A DNA stretch of 64,000 nt from Rhodeus uyekii. Taxonomy: Eukaryota; Chordata; Actinopteri; Cypriniformes; Acheilognathidae. Below the pieces are notes generated by a model. It did no database searches. It saw only the letters and a program-made list of their open reading frames with translations, and was not told the DNA's origin. The translations under genes were made by a program, and so were the position numbers. Below, one piece after another: positions 1 through 10,479 of this stretch. The stretch covers positions 570,501 to 634,500 of the forward strand of contig JAWRVZ010000134.1 in NCBI GenBank assembly GCA_037043235.1, in the 5' to 3' direction. Numbering within the stretch: position 1 is the first letter of the stretch; each line of letters begins with the position of its first letter.

Positions 1-37
1 TAATCATCAAAATTAAAAGAAATAAACATTTAAAATA

Positions 38-878
38 CAGTGGAGTTCACTTATCTCGACTCACAGTTAACTCGCCAATCCTATTATGTCGACGTTTTTG
101 AAGTGGATCCGCCAAACTCCCTATTTGTCTTAGCATTTTCTTTTCGGTAATGTCAATTCTTTTATGTCGTCGGACACTAATATCTCGAGCACAAAAGAGG
201 GACAAATTCGCCTCTTCACATGGTTATCTCGTGACTGAAGATAGTTCTGAGTTCATTGGGCATGCGCTGAGTTTGCGTTGCACGTGAATCGTGGTCCATA
301 TGTTCGCTCTGTTAGTGATGCTTCGTAGTAACGAGTACCAGTAACGAGCGGTTACCGACCAATGAGTATGAGGCTTAGATGAACACACACACACACGCAC
401 AAACACATCCCTGTTTCTGTTCTGACGTGAGCTCTGCTGAGCGCCGCTACAGATTGAAGAACCAGGTTGTTAAAAGACGGGACAAAGTCAAATTTGTTGA
501 GAAAGCACATTAGACTGGCAGAACGCAAGAAAGTATGCAGTCTAGCACAGCATGATGACCTCACTGCATGATATTTTGACTGTTTCCGCGAACTGTGACT
601 GTGTAAGCGAAATTGTGTTTGCAATGTTGGAGAATATAATCAAAGGTTTGTATCGAGAATCAAAGGTGTTTTTATTGTATACTGGTAAATCTCTGCTGTT
701 AGTTGGTGCACATATGCCTTTTGTTGTTAGCCAACATATACAGTGTATGTACATTTTTATAACATGCTGATCGCTTCATCAAATAAATCGCCATATTGGC
801 TGTTGGTTATCTCAATCATCGGTTATCTCGATGCTTTTTTGCAACCCCCGAGGCCGTCGACATAACTGTATTACACTG
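38..878. mobile_element. Non-autonomous Tigger/pogo-like DNA transposon
   Basis: The element starts CAGTGGAGTTCACTTATCTC and its other end, read inverted, starts CAGTGTAATACAGTTATGTC, so about 22 bases form imperfect terminal inverted repeats. Both ends are flanked by TA (36-37 and 879-880), the target duplication of the Tc1/mariner-pogo superfamily, and the 'TTATCTCGA' type of end is usual for Tigger-like elements. The 841 bases hold no transposase reading frame, so it would have been moved in trans. A short AC repeat lies near 382-400. The class is inferred from ends and target site only. Confidence 0.75.
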
Positions 879-984
879 TATATAAGTCTGTGTGTAATGA
901 ATGAATATAATATACAAGTTTTACTTTTTGAATGTAATTAGTGAAATAAACTTTTTGATGATATTCTAATTAAATGGCCTGTAT

Positions 985-1193
985 ATGTCGGAACAGCCAA
1001 GAACTAAAAGAAAAAAAGGGTTCCTCTTAAAAAGTGCCTCACGTGCTCATTCCATAAGCTTGTGCGTTCGAACACGTGTGTGCGCTGCCTCGCAGTGCCT
1101 CTTCACAAAATGACACTGCCATTTCCAGTTGCTTCCGCAGATCCGTGTGACAGGAATTACTTCAACAATGTCCTCATCTTCCAAAAAAAGAAG
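985..1193 (+). pseudogene. Candidate degenerate exon with RanBP2-like zinc finger motif
   Basis: From an ATG at 985 a basic N-terminus (about 16 codons) is followed, after a one-base frame slip, by an open frame containing CLTC, ten residues, then CVRC. This C-x2-C-x10-C-x2-C spacing with an Asn near the second pair resembles RanBP2-type zinc fingers. The frame stays open to a strong splice donor, GTAAGT, at 1194-1199. It may be a first coding exon of a host gene or repeat-encoded protein that has decayed. No following exon was recognised in the window, and the frame slip argues against current function. I do not recognise the gene. Confidence 0.3.
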
Positions 1194-1199
1194 GTAAGT

Positions 1200-2110
1200 G
1201 GGAGTAGTCTAAAAAAGGGCTAGTCTAGTTGACATGGTCTCAACTGATACTTCAGGGCTGTGTTGTAGTAATAATAATAATAATACATTTTATTTGTAGG
1301 GTGCCTTTCTCAAGCTCAAATTACAAGTAATACAAGATTGGAAGAACAACAAAGAAGAAAAACAACAACAAAAAATAAAATAAGAAAATACACAATAATA
1401 ATTTATACATTAAATCCAGACTAAAAAGATTTGTTTTGCGACACTGCTTAAAATAATCCAAAGAGTTTGCATTCCCAACAGATCCTGGTAATGAATTCCA
1501 CAACTTCTGTGCACTGTAGAAAAAGGCCCTCCTGCCCATACATTTTAGTTTACAGCAACGCTGATACAAAGTGAGAGAGCCAGCGGAGCAGAGGGAATGA
1601 GAAGGAATAGATGGAATTACCAAACCACAAATGTATTGGCAACTGAGTGCAAATATAGATCTGAGTATCATCAGAATAAAAATGATAGTTCAGGCCAAGC
1701 CTCTGAATAATCTGCCCAAAAAGCAGTATATAAATACAAAATAAAACAGGACCCAAAATGGACCCCTGAGGGACACCCTGACACAAAGGCACAATCTGAG
1801 AACTATTAGTACCCAGGTAGACAAATTGGGAGCGATTTGAGAGATAAGATTTAAACCATTTCAACACATTTTCTTAACAGACCAATCGACCCAGGTTGTG
1901 GTCGTGTCTAGGCGCTGGTCCTTCATCTGATCTGGATATGACCCAGATCTGGCTGACTGTGGTGAACCTTGGGATAAACAGAGAGTCTAAAATCAGTGTA
2001 GATGTCATTCTTAAGTGTTACCGGTTCTGCCTGGTATAATTTATGCACCCTAACAATCATTTGACATGATTTGAATTATAGAAATTGATAATGTACTATG
2101 TGTATGTCAG
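1200..2110 (-). repeat. L2-like LINE-derived repeat, split copy
   Basis: Sequence at 1200-1266 and again from about 1895 to 2110 matches the repeat at 55970-56300 in order, including shared stretches such as CTTCAGGGCTGTGTTG and TCTAACAATCATTTTGCATG (approximate). A related but internally shorter copy lies at 53860-54200. The three copies mark one interspersed family that elsewhere ends in an L2-type tail. This copy is interrupted by the LINE fragment at 1267-1890. Confidence 0.6.
1267..1890 (-). mobile_element. 5'-truncated CR1/L2-group LINE fragment (RT)
   Basis: Read on the minus strand, the region from about 1867 encodes LKWFKSYLSNRSQFV, then GVPQGSILGPVLF and YSDDTQIYI, which are RT palm motifs of CR1/L2-group non-LTR retrotransposons (the usual YADD is YSDD here). 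It then shifts frame and continues as a typical LINE C-terminus containing GRRAFFYSAQKLWNSLPGS. The 3' end is a short trinucleotide tail, (TAA)n on the plus strand at 1267-1284. Endonuclease and N-terminal RT are absent. A short GTTGT at each junction may be the target duplication. Confidence 0.75.
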
Positions 2111-2279
2111 GTTGAAAAGATGTGTATTTAGTTTAGATTGATATAAGTATACTTACTACATGAAGTATGCTTAAAAATATTCTCAGTGAACTTGAAGCAT
2201 CCTTATTTCTCTGTAAAGGCTGGCAGCAGCAGCAGCATTGGAGCTCTAATATCAGCTACCTCACTCTACTACACACAAA
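2111..2279. other. No assigned feature
   Basis: AT-rich sequence linking the L2-like repeat and the next LINE fragment. It contains a short CAG-rich stretch near 2222-2236. Nothing else was recognised. Confidence 0.4.
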
Positions 2280-2760
2280 GGTCTATATGCAGATGATCTT
2301 GTCCTTTTGTCCCACATAGCTGAGGGTCTTCAGCAGAGCCTGTCCCTGCTGGAACACTACTGTCACAAGTGGGCTCTGACTGTCAAACACCAGTTCACTT
2401 GTAAAAATACAGATCTTACAGCAGAACACTAACAGTCATCTGGAATTGACACTACTGCTTTAAGAGTTTTTGGTCTGGCTGTCAAAATAGAGCGAAAATT
2501 CTTTCTTTCTTTTTTTTAAAGTCAAATTTAACCATTAAAACTTTAATAATTTTTTTTTAAATATATAATTTAATAAAATTGAAATTTGGGGATCAGAACT
2601 AAGTTTAAAAAATTTGGGTAAAAATTCAATTTTCAGTAGAAAAACTACAATTAGAAATTGCCAAAAACATTTTAGGAGTCCACAGAAGTACATCCAATGA
2701 TGTCTACAGGGTTGAATTGGGCTTGTATCCACTGAACATTGAGGTCCAGAAGATATGTAA
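2280..2760 (+). pseudogene. Non-LTR retrotransposon RT fragment
   Basis: The plus strand encodes GLYADDLVLLSHIAEGLQQS at about 2280-2340, which holds the YADD active-site box, and continues with a helix-rich stretch ending WALTVKHQ. After AT-rich decayed sequence, 2640-2750 encodes ILGVHRSTSNDVYRVELG, a motif seen downstream of RT in several LINE clades. Frameshifts and short deletions separate the two parts. The clade cannot be fixed from these pieces. No tail or target duplication was found. Confidence 0.65.
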
Positions 2761-2958
2761 TAATTTCTGACGTCACCAAAGAGCTGTCTTCACACATTTT
2801 CCTGTCGTTGATCCTCAACAGCATTAGTTTCAATGAGCATAAGGGTTTCATTCATTGTGGCATGATTCTGATGGAATAAAGACTGTCCTGCACTGTGTTT
2901 AGTAATCATTAATTATTCCTTAATCATAAGAACAACAAAGGAGGAGGGAACGGAGACG

Positions 2959-3125
2959 TTATGTCGGACTGACGTCATGGGGTCTCGCTTGGGAGCCCAA
3001 TCACCTCCAGATATAATAAAACGCACCAATGAACGTTGGCTAGTGAGATTTACATGCCGAGTCCTGCCCACCCGGCTTCCAGGTATAAATAGGACCGGCA
3101 TTGCTCACTTCATTTTGCTGAGGAG
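2959..3125 (+). repeat. DIRS 1 left inverted terminal repeat
   Basis: This arm matches the inverse of 8322-8487, including the TATAAAT box and the segment AACGTTGGCTAGTGAGATTT. For this minus-strand element it is the 3' arm. In DIRS elements the terminal repeats act with the internal complementary region to rebuild the ends during replication. Confidence 0.8.
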
Positions 3126-3172
3126 CCGAAAGAGTATCCCGGTCTCAGCGGTGGCTCAGGCCTGTGGCCCGG

Positions 3173-3250
3173 GGACGTAACATCTCCGTTCCCTCCTTCA
3201 GGGAACGGGGGTTACAACAGTAACCTAGACAGACTGACGTCATGGGGTCC
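3173..3250. repeat. DIRS 1 internal complementary region
   Basis: The segment around TCTCCGTTCCCTCCTTC is the inverse of the left end (2940-2960), and the segment CAGACTGACGTCATGGGGTC is the inverse of the right end (8457-8475). Between them lies a GGTTACTGTTGTAACC-type palindrome (inverse sense) that also occurs in DIRS 2. In the DIRS model this region templates circularisation of the cDNA. Confidence 0.75.
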
Positions 3251-3920
3251 CTATGGAAAATGCCACAGGTACTGACCGTGTTACGAGAATCGGAGATGCA
3301 GATGTTGGCAAGCAGTGGCGTGCCAATTAACAACTGTCTCCGCGGACGTGACCTACCCAGCGCCCCGCGTAAGCCGACTTAGGCCTCCTCGCCCATCGGG
3401 ATGGAGGAGAAGGCCAAACGTGAGGAAGGTCTAAGCTGCTTTTCCTACTAGAGCTTCACGAGGAAGAGAGCTTCGGATCTCAATTCCGCAGATCAGCTCG
3501 ACCCGCTTAGTTGTCTACGCTGGGGGAGCGTACAAATGATACGGAGACCACACCCTGCCCAAGGGGGAGGTAATGTGTGGTAATACACATATGGACTGAC
3601 CCGAGGGGCAGTACGACATATGGAAAGTCTCTATGGTAGGTCCTACCCCCAGAGAGGAACGCGTTCCAAAGAAACTGGCAGAGCAGAACTACCAAGGGCA
3701 AGACACAGGTTTACCAAGAGGGAAACTGTATCGTGGAGCGTACACATATGGGATTACCAAGAGGAAATCTCGTCATATCGGCATCTAGTCCAGTACAAGG
3801 ACTGACCACTGGTGGATGCACACAAGCACTGGGCCTGGTGTCAGATGCCTCCGCCACCGAAGGATGCAGGAGGAACTCGAATCAGGGATCGCCAGATGGG
3901 GAACTAACCTGAGGAGTAGA
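3251..3920. other. DIRS 1 sequence between recombinase and internal region
   Basis: This GC-richer stretch belongs to DIRS 1 by position. It has loosely repeated phrases such as ACACATATGG and ACCAAGAGG, and no convincing reading frame. The comparable interval of DIRS 2 also carries repeats. Confidence 0.5.
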
Positions 3921-5825
3921 CAAAGTCAAAGTCAAAGTCAAAGTCAGCTTTATTGTCAATTCTGCAATATATACAGTGCATACATATAGAGAATTGAAAT
4001 TCCGTTACTCTCAGACCCAAGGCGAATACAGTTAACAACAACAATAATTTAACAGTAACAGTAACAACAACAACAACAACAACAGAAGATGAAGATAAAA
4101 TACAATAAAATTAAACTAGATGGATAAAGTGAGTTATGGAGGTAAAGTGGCGATGGCAAATAGTGCAAACAATAGTAAATAGTAATAGTGCAAATCACAA
4201 ATTAAGGCAGTGCAAATGTAATAGGAGAGAAATGCAAGGACAACATAATGAGGTGGATGAATAAGAGAATAACTGATGGTGGGTAGGGGGTGGGAGGGGG
4301 GGATTCAGAGATCAGGTCCTTGGTGCAAAAGAGGGGAGAGGTGGCAGAGTCGGGAGAGAGTTCAATGCCCTGACAGCTTGGGGTATGAAGCTGTCCTTCA
4401 GTCTGTTGGTCCGTGCCTGGAGACTGCGTAGTCTCCTCCCTGATGGCAGCAGACTGAAGAGGCTGTGGGATGGGTGGATGGGGTCCCTAGCAATAGCAAG
4501 GGCTTTTCGGGAGAGGCGGGTGTTATAGATGTCCTGGAGGGGTGGGAGAGAGACACCAACGATCTTCTCAGCTGCTCTCACTATGCGCTGCAGTGCCTTG
4601 CGGCAGGATGCGTTGCAGGCGCCGTACCACACAGTGATGCAGCTGGTCAGAATGCTCTCGATGGTGCCTCTGTAGAAGGTGCGCATGATGGGGGCTGAGG
4701 CTCCGGCTCTTCTCAGCTTACGGAGGAAGTATAGTCGCTGCTGCGATTTCTTAATCAGTGCTGTGGTGTTGGTGGTCCAGGAGAGGTCTTCCGTGATATG
4801 AACACCCAGAAATTTGGTACTCCTCACCCTTTCCACGGTCGCACCGTTGATAGTCAGAGGAGCATGCTGGGTGTGCATTCTTCTGAAGTCAACAACAATC
4901 TCCTTCGTCTTCTTCACGTTCAGAGAGAGATTGTTGTCGCCGCACCACCTGGCCAGGCGGCTCACCTCACTCCTGAAGTTTGTCTCATCGCCGTTGCTAA
5001 TGAGACCAACTACAGTCGTGTCGTCCGCAAATTTGATTATTAAATTGCTGTTGTGTGTGGGTGTGCAGTCGTGTGTAAGCAGAGTGAAGAGGAGTGGGCT
5101 CAACACACAACCCTGAGGGGTTCCAGTGTTCATGATGATGGTGCTGGAAGTGTTGCTGCCGACCCGTACTGCCTGAGGTCTTCCTGTCAGGAAGTCCAGC
5201 AACCAGTTGCACAGTGAAGTGCTGAGTCCCAGCTGAGACAGTTTGTGAGTGAGCTGTTGGGGGATGATTGTATTGAATGCTGAACTAAAGTCTATGAACA
5301 GCATTCTGACATAAGTGTCTTTATTGTCCAGGTGCGTGAGTGCTGAGTGGATGGCAGTGGTGATGGCATCATCGGTCGAGCGTTTTGACCGGTATGCAAA
5401 TTGGTAGGGGTCCAGGGAGGGGGGGAGGGCAGATTTAATGTGGTGCATGACTAGCCGCTCAAAGCACTTCATAAGGATGGGGGTAAGTGCGACTGGGCGG
5501 TAGTCATTGAAGCCGGATGGAGATGAATTCTTTGGGACTGGAATGATGGTGGTCGCTTTGAAGCAGGTGGGGACAACAGCTTGACTCAGTGAGATGTTGA
5601 AGATGTCTGTGAAGACATCGGTGAGTTCCTCTGCACAGTCTCTCAATACACGACCAGGAATGTTGTCAGGACCTGGAGCTTTGCGTGCGTTGACCCTGCT
5701 GAGGGATCTTCTCACGCTGTCCCTGGGCAGTGACAACATCTGGTCATCGGGAGGAGGTGGTGACTTCTGTGCAGTGGTGCTGTTGTGTGCTTCAAAGCGA
5801 GCGAAGAAAGTGTTCAGCTTTCAAT
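3921..5825 (-). mobile_element. 5'-truncated CR1/L2-group LINE inserted in DIRS 1
   Basis: On the minus strand a long RT frame (to 4312) is followed by about 390 bases of 3' UTR that ends ACAATAAAGCTGACTTTGAC and then a short TGACTT tandem tail at 3921-3945, a usual LINE terminus in fish. The 5' side stops inside the protein near 5821, so endonuclease is missing, typical of target-primed truncation. DIRS 1 sequence resumes on both sides. No clear target duplication was found. Confidence 0.85.
4312..5821 (-). pseudogene. LINE reverse transcriptase, 5'-truncated but open frame
   Basis: An open frame of about 500 codons runs from the truncation near 5821 to a stop at 4312. In order it shows NARKAPGPDNIPGRVL, the finger region NDYRPVALTPILMKCFERLV, the catalytic FIDFSSAFN box, GTPQGCVLSPLLF, and the FADD active site, followed by the thumb and a C-terminal domain containing SGRRLRSLQ. 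An internal Met at 5739 is not the original start: the family frame (FFARFEAHN) extends upstream to the break. With no internal stop it looks young compared with its neighbours, but it cannot be autonomous because the endonuclease and any ORF1 are gone. Confidence 0.85.
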
Positions 5826-5849
5826 GACAAGCGCTCGTATCCCCTTGTT

Positions 5850-6439
5850 AAGGGGTATGGCGCTGCAAGCAGGACACCGAGCCTGTCTCCTGGCATCACC
5901 TGTTTGTTCCCAGCACACAAAAAGAAACTGGCTCCACTCTGAGATTGTAGAATCTTGCGAATGTATTAGGTGTTGCCCAGCCTGCAGCTTTACAGATGTC
6001 TGTCAGAGAGGCGCCATGCGCCAATGCACAGGAGGAAGCAACACCCCGTGTGGAGTGAGCCCTTATCCCCAGGGGGCATGGCTCGCCCTGACCCTGATAT
6101 GCCTGGGTGATGGCATCCACTATCCAGTGGGCCAACCACTGTTTGAAGACCTGTCCCTTCTGCTGTCCCCCAAAACAGACAAAGAGCTGGACCTGCCATT
6201 GACGGGGACATGATGTGCTGCAATGGCGGCGATATACACCTTCAAGGTAGAGGCAGACAGCCATCGCTCCAACCCATCTTGATGGAAGGAAAGCACAGAG
6301 CTGATCGGGCAAGTCTGGGGGTCTTCCCGTTGGGAAGAACAACATTCAGAGAATAGACTTCACTTCAAAGCATACGCCAGCCTCGTAGAGGGGGCTCTAG
6401 CTGAAGTGATAGTGTCTACCAACATCGGTGGTAGGCCAC
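5850..6439 (-). pseudogene. DIRS 1 tyrosine recombinase
   Basis: The minus strand encodes an N-terminal part with APSTRLAYALKW (about 6360-6410), then STLKVYIAAIAA after a frame change, and the catalytic part in the frame 5896-6345. That part contains KQWLAHWIVDAI, GIRAHSTRGVASS with the H-x2-R signature of tyrosine recombinases, and ends ARFYNL with the catalytic Tyr. This enzyme would integrate circular DIRS DNA in place of an integrase. Several frameshifts break it. It follows RNase H directly, the usual DIRS order. Confidence 0.8.
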
Positions 6440-7258
6440 TTAAGTCTTCCACGTCCTGTCCAGGGACCACACATGGAAGTTCGAGAGATCTGGACGTGGG
6501 TAGCAAATGGTACCCTGTACCTGAGAAAGCAAATCCTTCCTCAAGGGAATGCGCCAGAGAGGGGCTGTCGCAAGGAGCGAGAGTTCCAGAAACCAGGTCT
6601 GGTTGGGCCAATACGGCGCAAATAGCAAGACCTGCTCCTCGTCCTCCCTGACTTTGCACAGGGTCTGTGCAAGAAGGCTCACTGGGGGAAATGCATATTT
6701 GCGCAGGCGCCGGGGCCAGCTGTGCGGCAGTGCATCCGTGCCGAGGGTGCCGTTGGTCAGAGAAAAGAACAACTGGCAGTGGGAGGATTCCCGGGAAGCA
6801 AAAAACAGGTCTACCTTTTCCTCCCCGAATCGACTCCAGACCAGCTGAACCACCTGGGGTTGGAGTCTCCATTCTTCAGGGAATGTGAGCTGTCGTGAGA
6901 GCGCGTCGGCTGCACGATTGAGCTTGCCCAGAATGTAAACGGCACGCAGTGACCTGAGTCGATGCTGACTCCAGAGGAGGAGGTGGTGGGCAAGTTGCGA
7001 CATGCCACGGGAGCGTAGACCACCCAGATGGTTGATGTACGCCACGGTCGATGTGTTGTCCATGCAGACCAGTACATGCTTGACCTGCAGCAACGGTCGG
7101 AACCGGCGTAATGCAAGGTGTACCGCTAGCAACTCGAGGAAATTGATATGCCACTGCCTCCGGGGTCCTGTCCAGGAGCCCGAGGCAGCATGCCCGATGC
7201 ATACGTCACCCCAGCCCGTGGTGGAGGCATCTGTTGTGACAACAACATGCCTAGACAC
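6440..7258 (-). pseudogene. DIRS 1 RNase H domain
   Basis: One open frame of 272 codons encodes a DIRS-type RNase H near its N-terminus. The acidic residues expected for catalysis are visible in VTTDASTTGWG, NFLELLAVHLAL, VCMDNTSTVAYIN and LNRAADALSR. The C-terminal half continues toward the recombinase region. In an active element this is part of one RT-RNase H polyprotein that degrades the RNA template. It is cut off from RT by a frameshift near 7258. Confidence 0.8.
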
Positions 7259-7600
7259 TTGTCCTAGGGGAACTCCGGCCCGTAGAAAAGCAAGGTCCGA
7301 CCAAGGGCTGAACGTTTAGAATGTGCCCTGGTGCCAAGCCCAGCTCGGGACTCGGCCCCGTAACCAGTGTTGAAGTGGTCTCATATGAATCAACCCGAGC
7401 GGGGTTACAGTGGCTGCGGACGACATATGCCCCAGGAGCCTCTGAAATTGTTTCAGTGGGACCACTGTTTTCCGCCTGACTACTTTCAGGCAGTTCAACA
7501 CTGACTGTGCACGTTTGTTGGTGAGACGTGCTGACATGGAGACCGAGTCCAACTCCAACCCAAAGCGAAGGAGTGGAGGTTCCACTCAAGCTCGAAACCC
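7259..7600 (-). pseudogene. DIRS 1 RT C-terminal (thumb) remnant
   Basis: The frame at 7316-7585 encodes LELDSVSMSARLTNKR and VPLKQFQRLLGHMSSAA, then MRPLQHWLRGRVPSWAW, which is the end of the DIRS reverse transcriptase just before RNase H. The fingers, palm and the active-site box are absent: the frame starts immediately after gag-like sequence. This indicates an internal deletion that removed most of RT. Confidence 0.75.
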
Positions 7601-7910
7601 GCGGCAGCCCGGGAAAGCATGGCCATCATTTCCCGGTCTGATTCCACACAAGCAGCGATTCCACACAGGGGCTGCTCGGCTTCCTCACTCGAGGATGACA
7701 GCCCACTGTACGATGCATGCAGCGATCGACATCCGATCCTCATCTGGAGCGCCAAATGAGACCCGAGGCACCTCACGTGAAGGACCTGGTGGCTCCCCTG
7801 GCAACTCGATGGCAAACGTGTGCAAGAGGAGTGGGAGGTTCGTGGGGGCTGGCCCGACGAAGTAGCTGCCACTGTAACCCTTAGGTCTCCCAATTTGCTA
7901 ACCAACTCTC
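7601..7910 (-). pseudogene. DIRS 1 gag remnant
   Basis: The minus-strand frame 7495-7905 includes a Ser-rich acidic stretch followed by SDREMMAMLSRAAAGFELEW, similar in layout to DIRS gag-like first proteins. It runs without a gap into the RT thumb in another frame, marking the deletion junction near 7590. Sequence 7911-8320 upstream is probably the rest of gag and leader, but no clear frame survives. Confidence 0.5.
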
Positions 7911-8321
7911 AGCTCTACCACGAGAAGCAGAGGGGAGATGGGTAGCAGCAGAGGGGGCTCGAACCTCCATATCAAAGAGGGAGAGCCGCGACCGAAATAC
8001 CGACATGGTCATGCCCCTGCAATGAGAGCATGAACCGTCCACAAACGCCCTCTCAGCATGCTGTCTGCCCAGACACGGAAAAAGCGGTCATGGCTTTGGA
8101 TGGATGAAAAGACATCTTGAAAAAGACGCTGATCGTCTGCATTTTGCTCTTTTAGAGGAAACTGCTCTTTCCGACCGAGGGGGTCAGGGGGGTGACACGT
8201 TGCAGCTGGGAACACGCGCACCACCGCTGAAGCACCGTACTTCCAGTCGCAGAGAGAAGCTCTTTTTTTTTCATGAGGTGATCCGAAAGGAGCGGCTGAT
8301 CACAACCGCTTGGCTCCGAAG

Positions 8322-8487
8322 CAAAAGTATGAATGAAGTGAGCGATGCCGGTCCCATTTATACCCGGAAGCCGGGTGGGCGGGACTCTGCATGCAAATCT
8401 CACTAGCCAACGTTCATTGGCGCGTTTTATTATATTTGGAGGTGATGGGGTCCTAAGCGAGACCCCATGACGTCAGTCCGACATAAC
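8322..8487 (-). repeat. DIRS 1 right inverted terminal repeat with promoter
   Basis: Inverse match to 2959-3125. On the minus strand it carries TATAAATGGGACCGG, a plausible TATA box for transcription of the element, which reads leftward. Confidence 0.75.
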
Positions 8488-8488
8488 A

Positions 8489-10479
8489 TGACTGACTGAT
8501 TGGGAACACACACACAATTATGTATGCACACAAATGGCTGGATATATGAATGAGCTTTCAATGTATCTAAATTACTGTCATCGGCAAGATCACATATCAT
8601 GGTGAAAATATGTAAAATGATGATAAAAGAAGCCCAAATAGGTAAAAAAGTAAAATAAAAAGAACACATTCAGATCTAACAAGACTAATTCAGTGCCATA
8701 GACCTCCATGTAAGGAAAGTGTGTGAATACTAGTAGCAACTAAAGTAAAGATTTCCTATTCTTTCTTTTTTACACAAATCCATTTCTGGTGAAACAAAGA
8801 GTGGTTGTTTATGTGCAAATCATACTCTTGTGTCAGTGAGTGCAGCAAAGACTGAATTTGATCAGCTTACAGACAAACAAGAATTCTAAGAGCATTTCCT
8901 CCAAATCTGACTCCAGTTGAAGAGTTTCACTTCTCTTTACACTATTCACCAACAGCAAAACTGTCTATGACCTCTAAAAGAGAAACATAGGTATGAATGC
9001 AGTACGAGTTGGGCTGTAACTACTGCCAGCAGTTCTGTTATTCAGAGTCTGTGAAGGTTTAGTGTTAGAACGTACAGATTGTACAGTATAAAAATCAATA
9101 TGTCTATGAAAAGCCCCCATAAAACATGGTGTGCGTGTTTAAGTCTATTTGGGTGGTAGACAGGAGTCAGTCTGCCGGAATGGCCACAGAAACTCTACTC
9201 CGTTTCCTGATTCAGGAAGGGAAGAGACTCAGCAATGACTGATAATTTATATATGGTGGGGGGGGCACTTTGCTTACCTTGTGGCGATAAAGATAAACCT
9301 GAAATCATTGGCATTTTGAGGAGCAGACAAAGATACCCATGAGAACAAGAGATCTTTCTTTCTATGAGGGCTAGGAGGAAAGGGTAAGATATAAAAAAAT
9401 ATAATTAGTTCAGTAGAAAATAAAGTAAATATAAAGTCACCACCATTATAGAAAACATGTGACATCAGCAGAAATCTGTAGGTAAAACAAATTCAATATA
9501 ATCCCTGTATGAAAACATGTAGACCTTGAAACATTTCAGCAATTTAGGATTGATTGAAAGCACTGAGGTTTCTGTTGCACTAGTTTATCATGAAACATGC
9601 TCATGTATGCTTTTAACTTGACACTTAAAAATTACTATAGTTGGCAAGGTGCATAAAGGTGGTTTTGGGAAATCAGTGCTGATTTATTTAAATGCACACG
9701 GATACAAGACTTCCTTAGTTTTCCTTTCTTGTGCAAAACAACCACATTTGCATAAAACAGCACAGAATATTGTCATGACCTCCCCAGAAAAGGCTTGGGA
9801 ATGCCAGTGACAATAATAAAAGAGTTAGATTTTTTTTTTTTACAACTACGTTCCATCTCCTGTCCCAGTTAAAACATCTCAGAGTGAGAATATATTCACA
9901 AAAGTAGCTCTTTATGCACAAAGAAATAGATAATAGGAAGCAAGAGGGGTTCAGGCCAAAATAACAAACCAAAAAGTGAATTATATTATATCCCAAATAA
10001 AATACAAGAGCCTTATTTTACACCCCAACTAACCAATAAACAGGAATAAACAAACAGTCATTTTGGAAGTCACAAGGAAAACGCTCACTCAGACAGCAGC
10101 ATACCAATATCTACCACAATAACACCAAGAACTGGATTTCTAGGGCGAGCCAAAGGTCAGACCGGCAGCGACCAAAAAAGCAGAACTCTACAACATGTAC
10201 ATAAGAAGCTCAGCACCACTGATGCTCTTTCTCAGAATTTAAGAGTTCCCTCTGCTCAACATAATTTTCTACAGCTGAGCCCAATTAAACGCTCGATGGT
10301 GGGAAAGGGGAAGAGAGAGAAAGAGAAAGAATACTCCACACAATGCACATCACATCGATAAATAAAATAAACAAGAAAAAATTTTTTTACATCCAGAGAC
10401 AAAACATCCATACCTTTAGTAACAAAACCTGATTTGTAACAAATCACTTGGGTACATCAATATGATCCATACCCTTTTC
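8489..10479. other. No assigned gene; unplaced AT-rich sequence
   Basis: About 2 kb without a recognised coding domain or repeat boundary. It has a short ACACAC run near 8507, a G-run near 9257-9266 and a T-run near 9829-9841. The part from about 10020 to 10470 may belong to the decayed gypsy element that follows, since that element reads leftward, but no LTR ends could be fixed. Confidence 0.4.

Larger units (their letters stand above)
2926..8488 (-). mobile_element. DIRS-type tyrosine-recombinase retrotransposon 1 (defective)
   Basis: Inverted terminal repeats of about 165 bases (2959-3125 and 8322-8487) both contain a TATAAAT-type promoter and GACGTCATGGGG. An internal complementary region at 3173-3250 carries inverted matches to both ends, the arrangement that defines DIRS elements. 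On the minus strand, from right to left, are gag remnants, the end of RT, RNase H and a tyrosine recombinase. There are no LTRs and no integrase. The RT palm region is missing and a LINE has inserted at 3921-5825. The left end is eroded, so its exact start is uncertain. Confidence 0.85.

Noticed and set aside
5896..6345. Phage or bacterial integrase
   Set aside because: The tyrosine recombinase follows DIRS RNase H and lies between DIRS terminal repeats.
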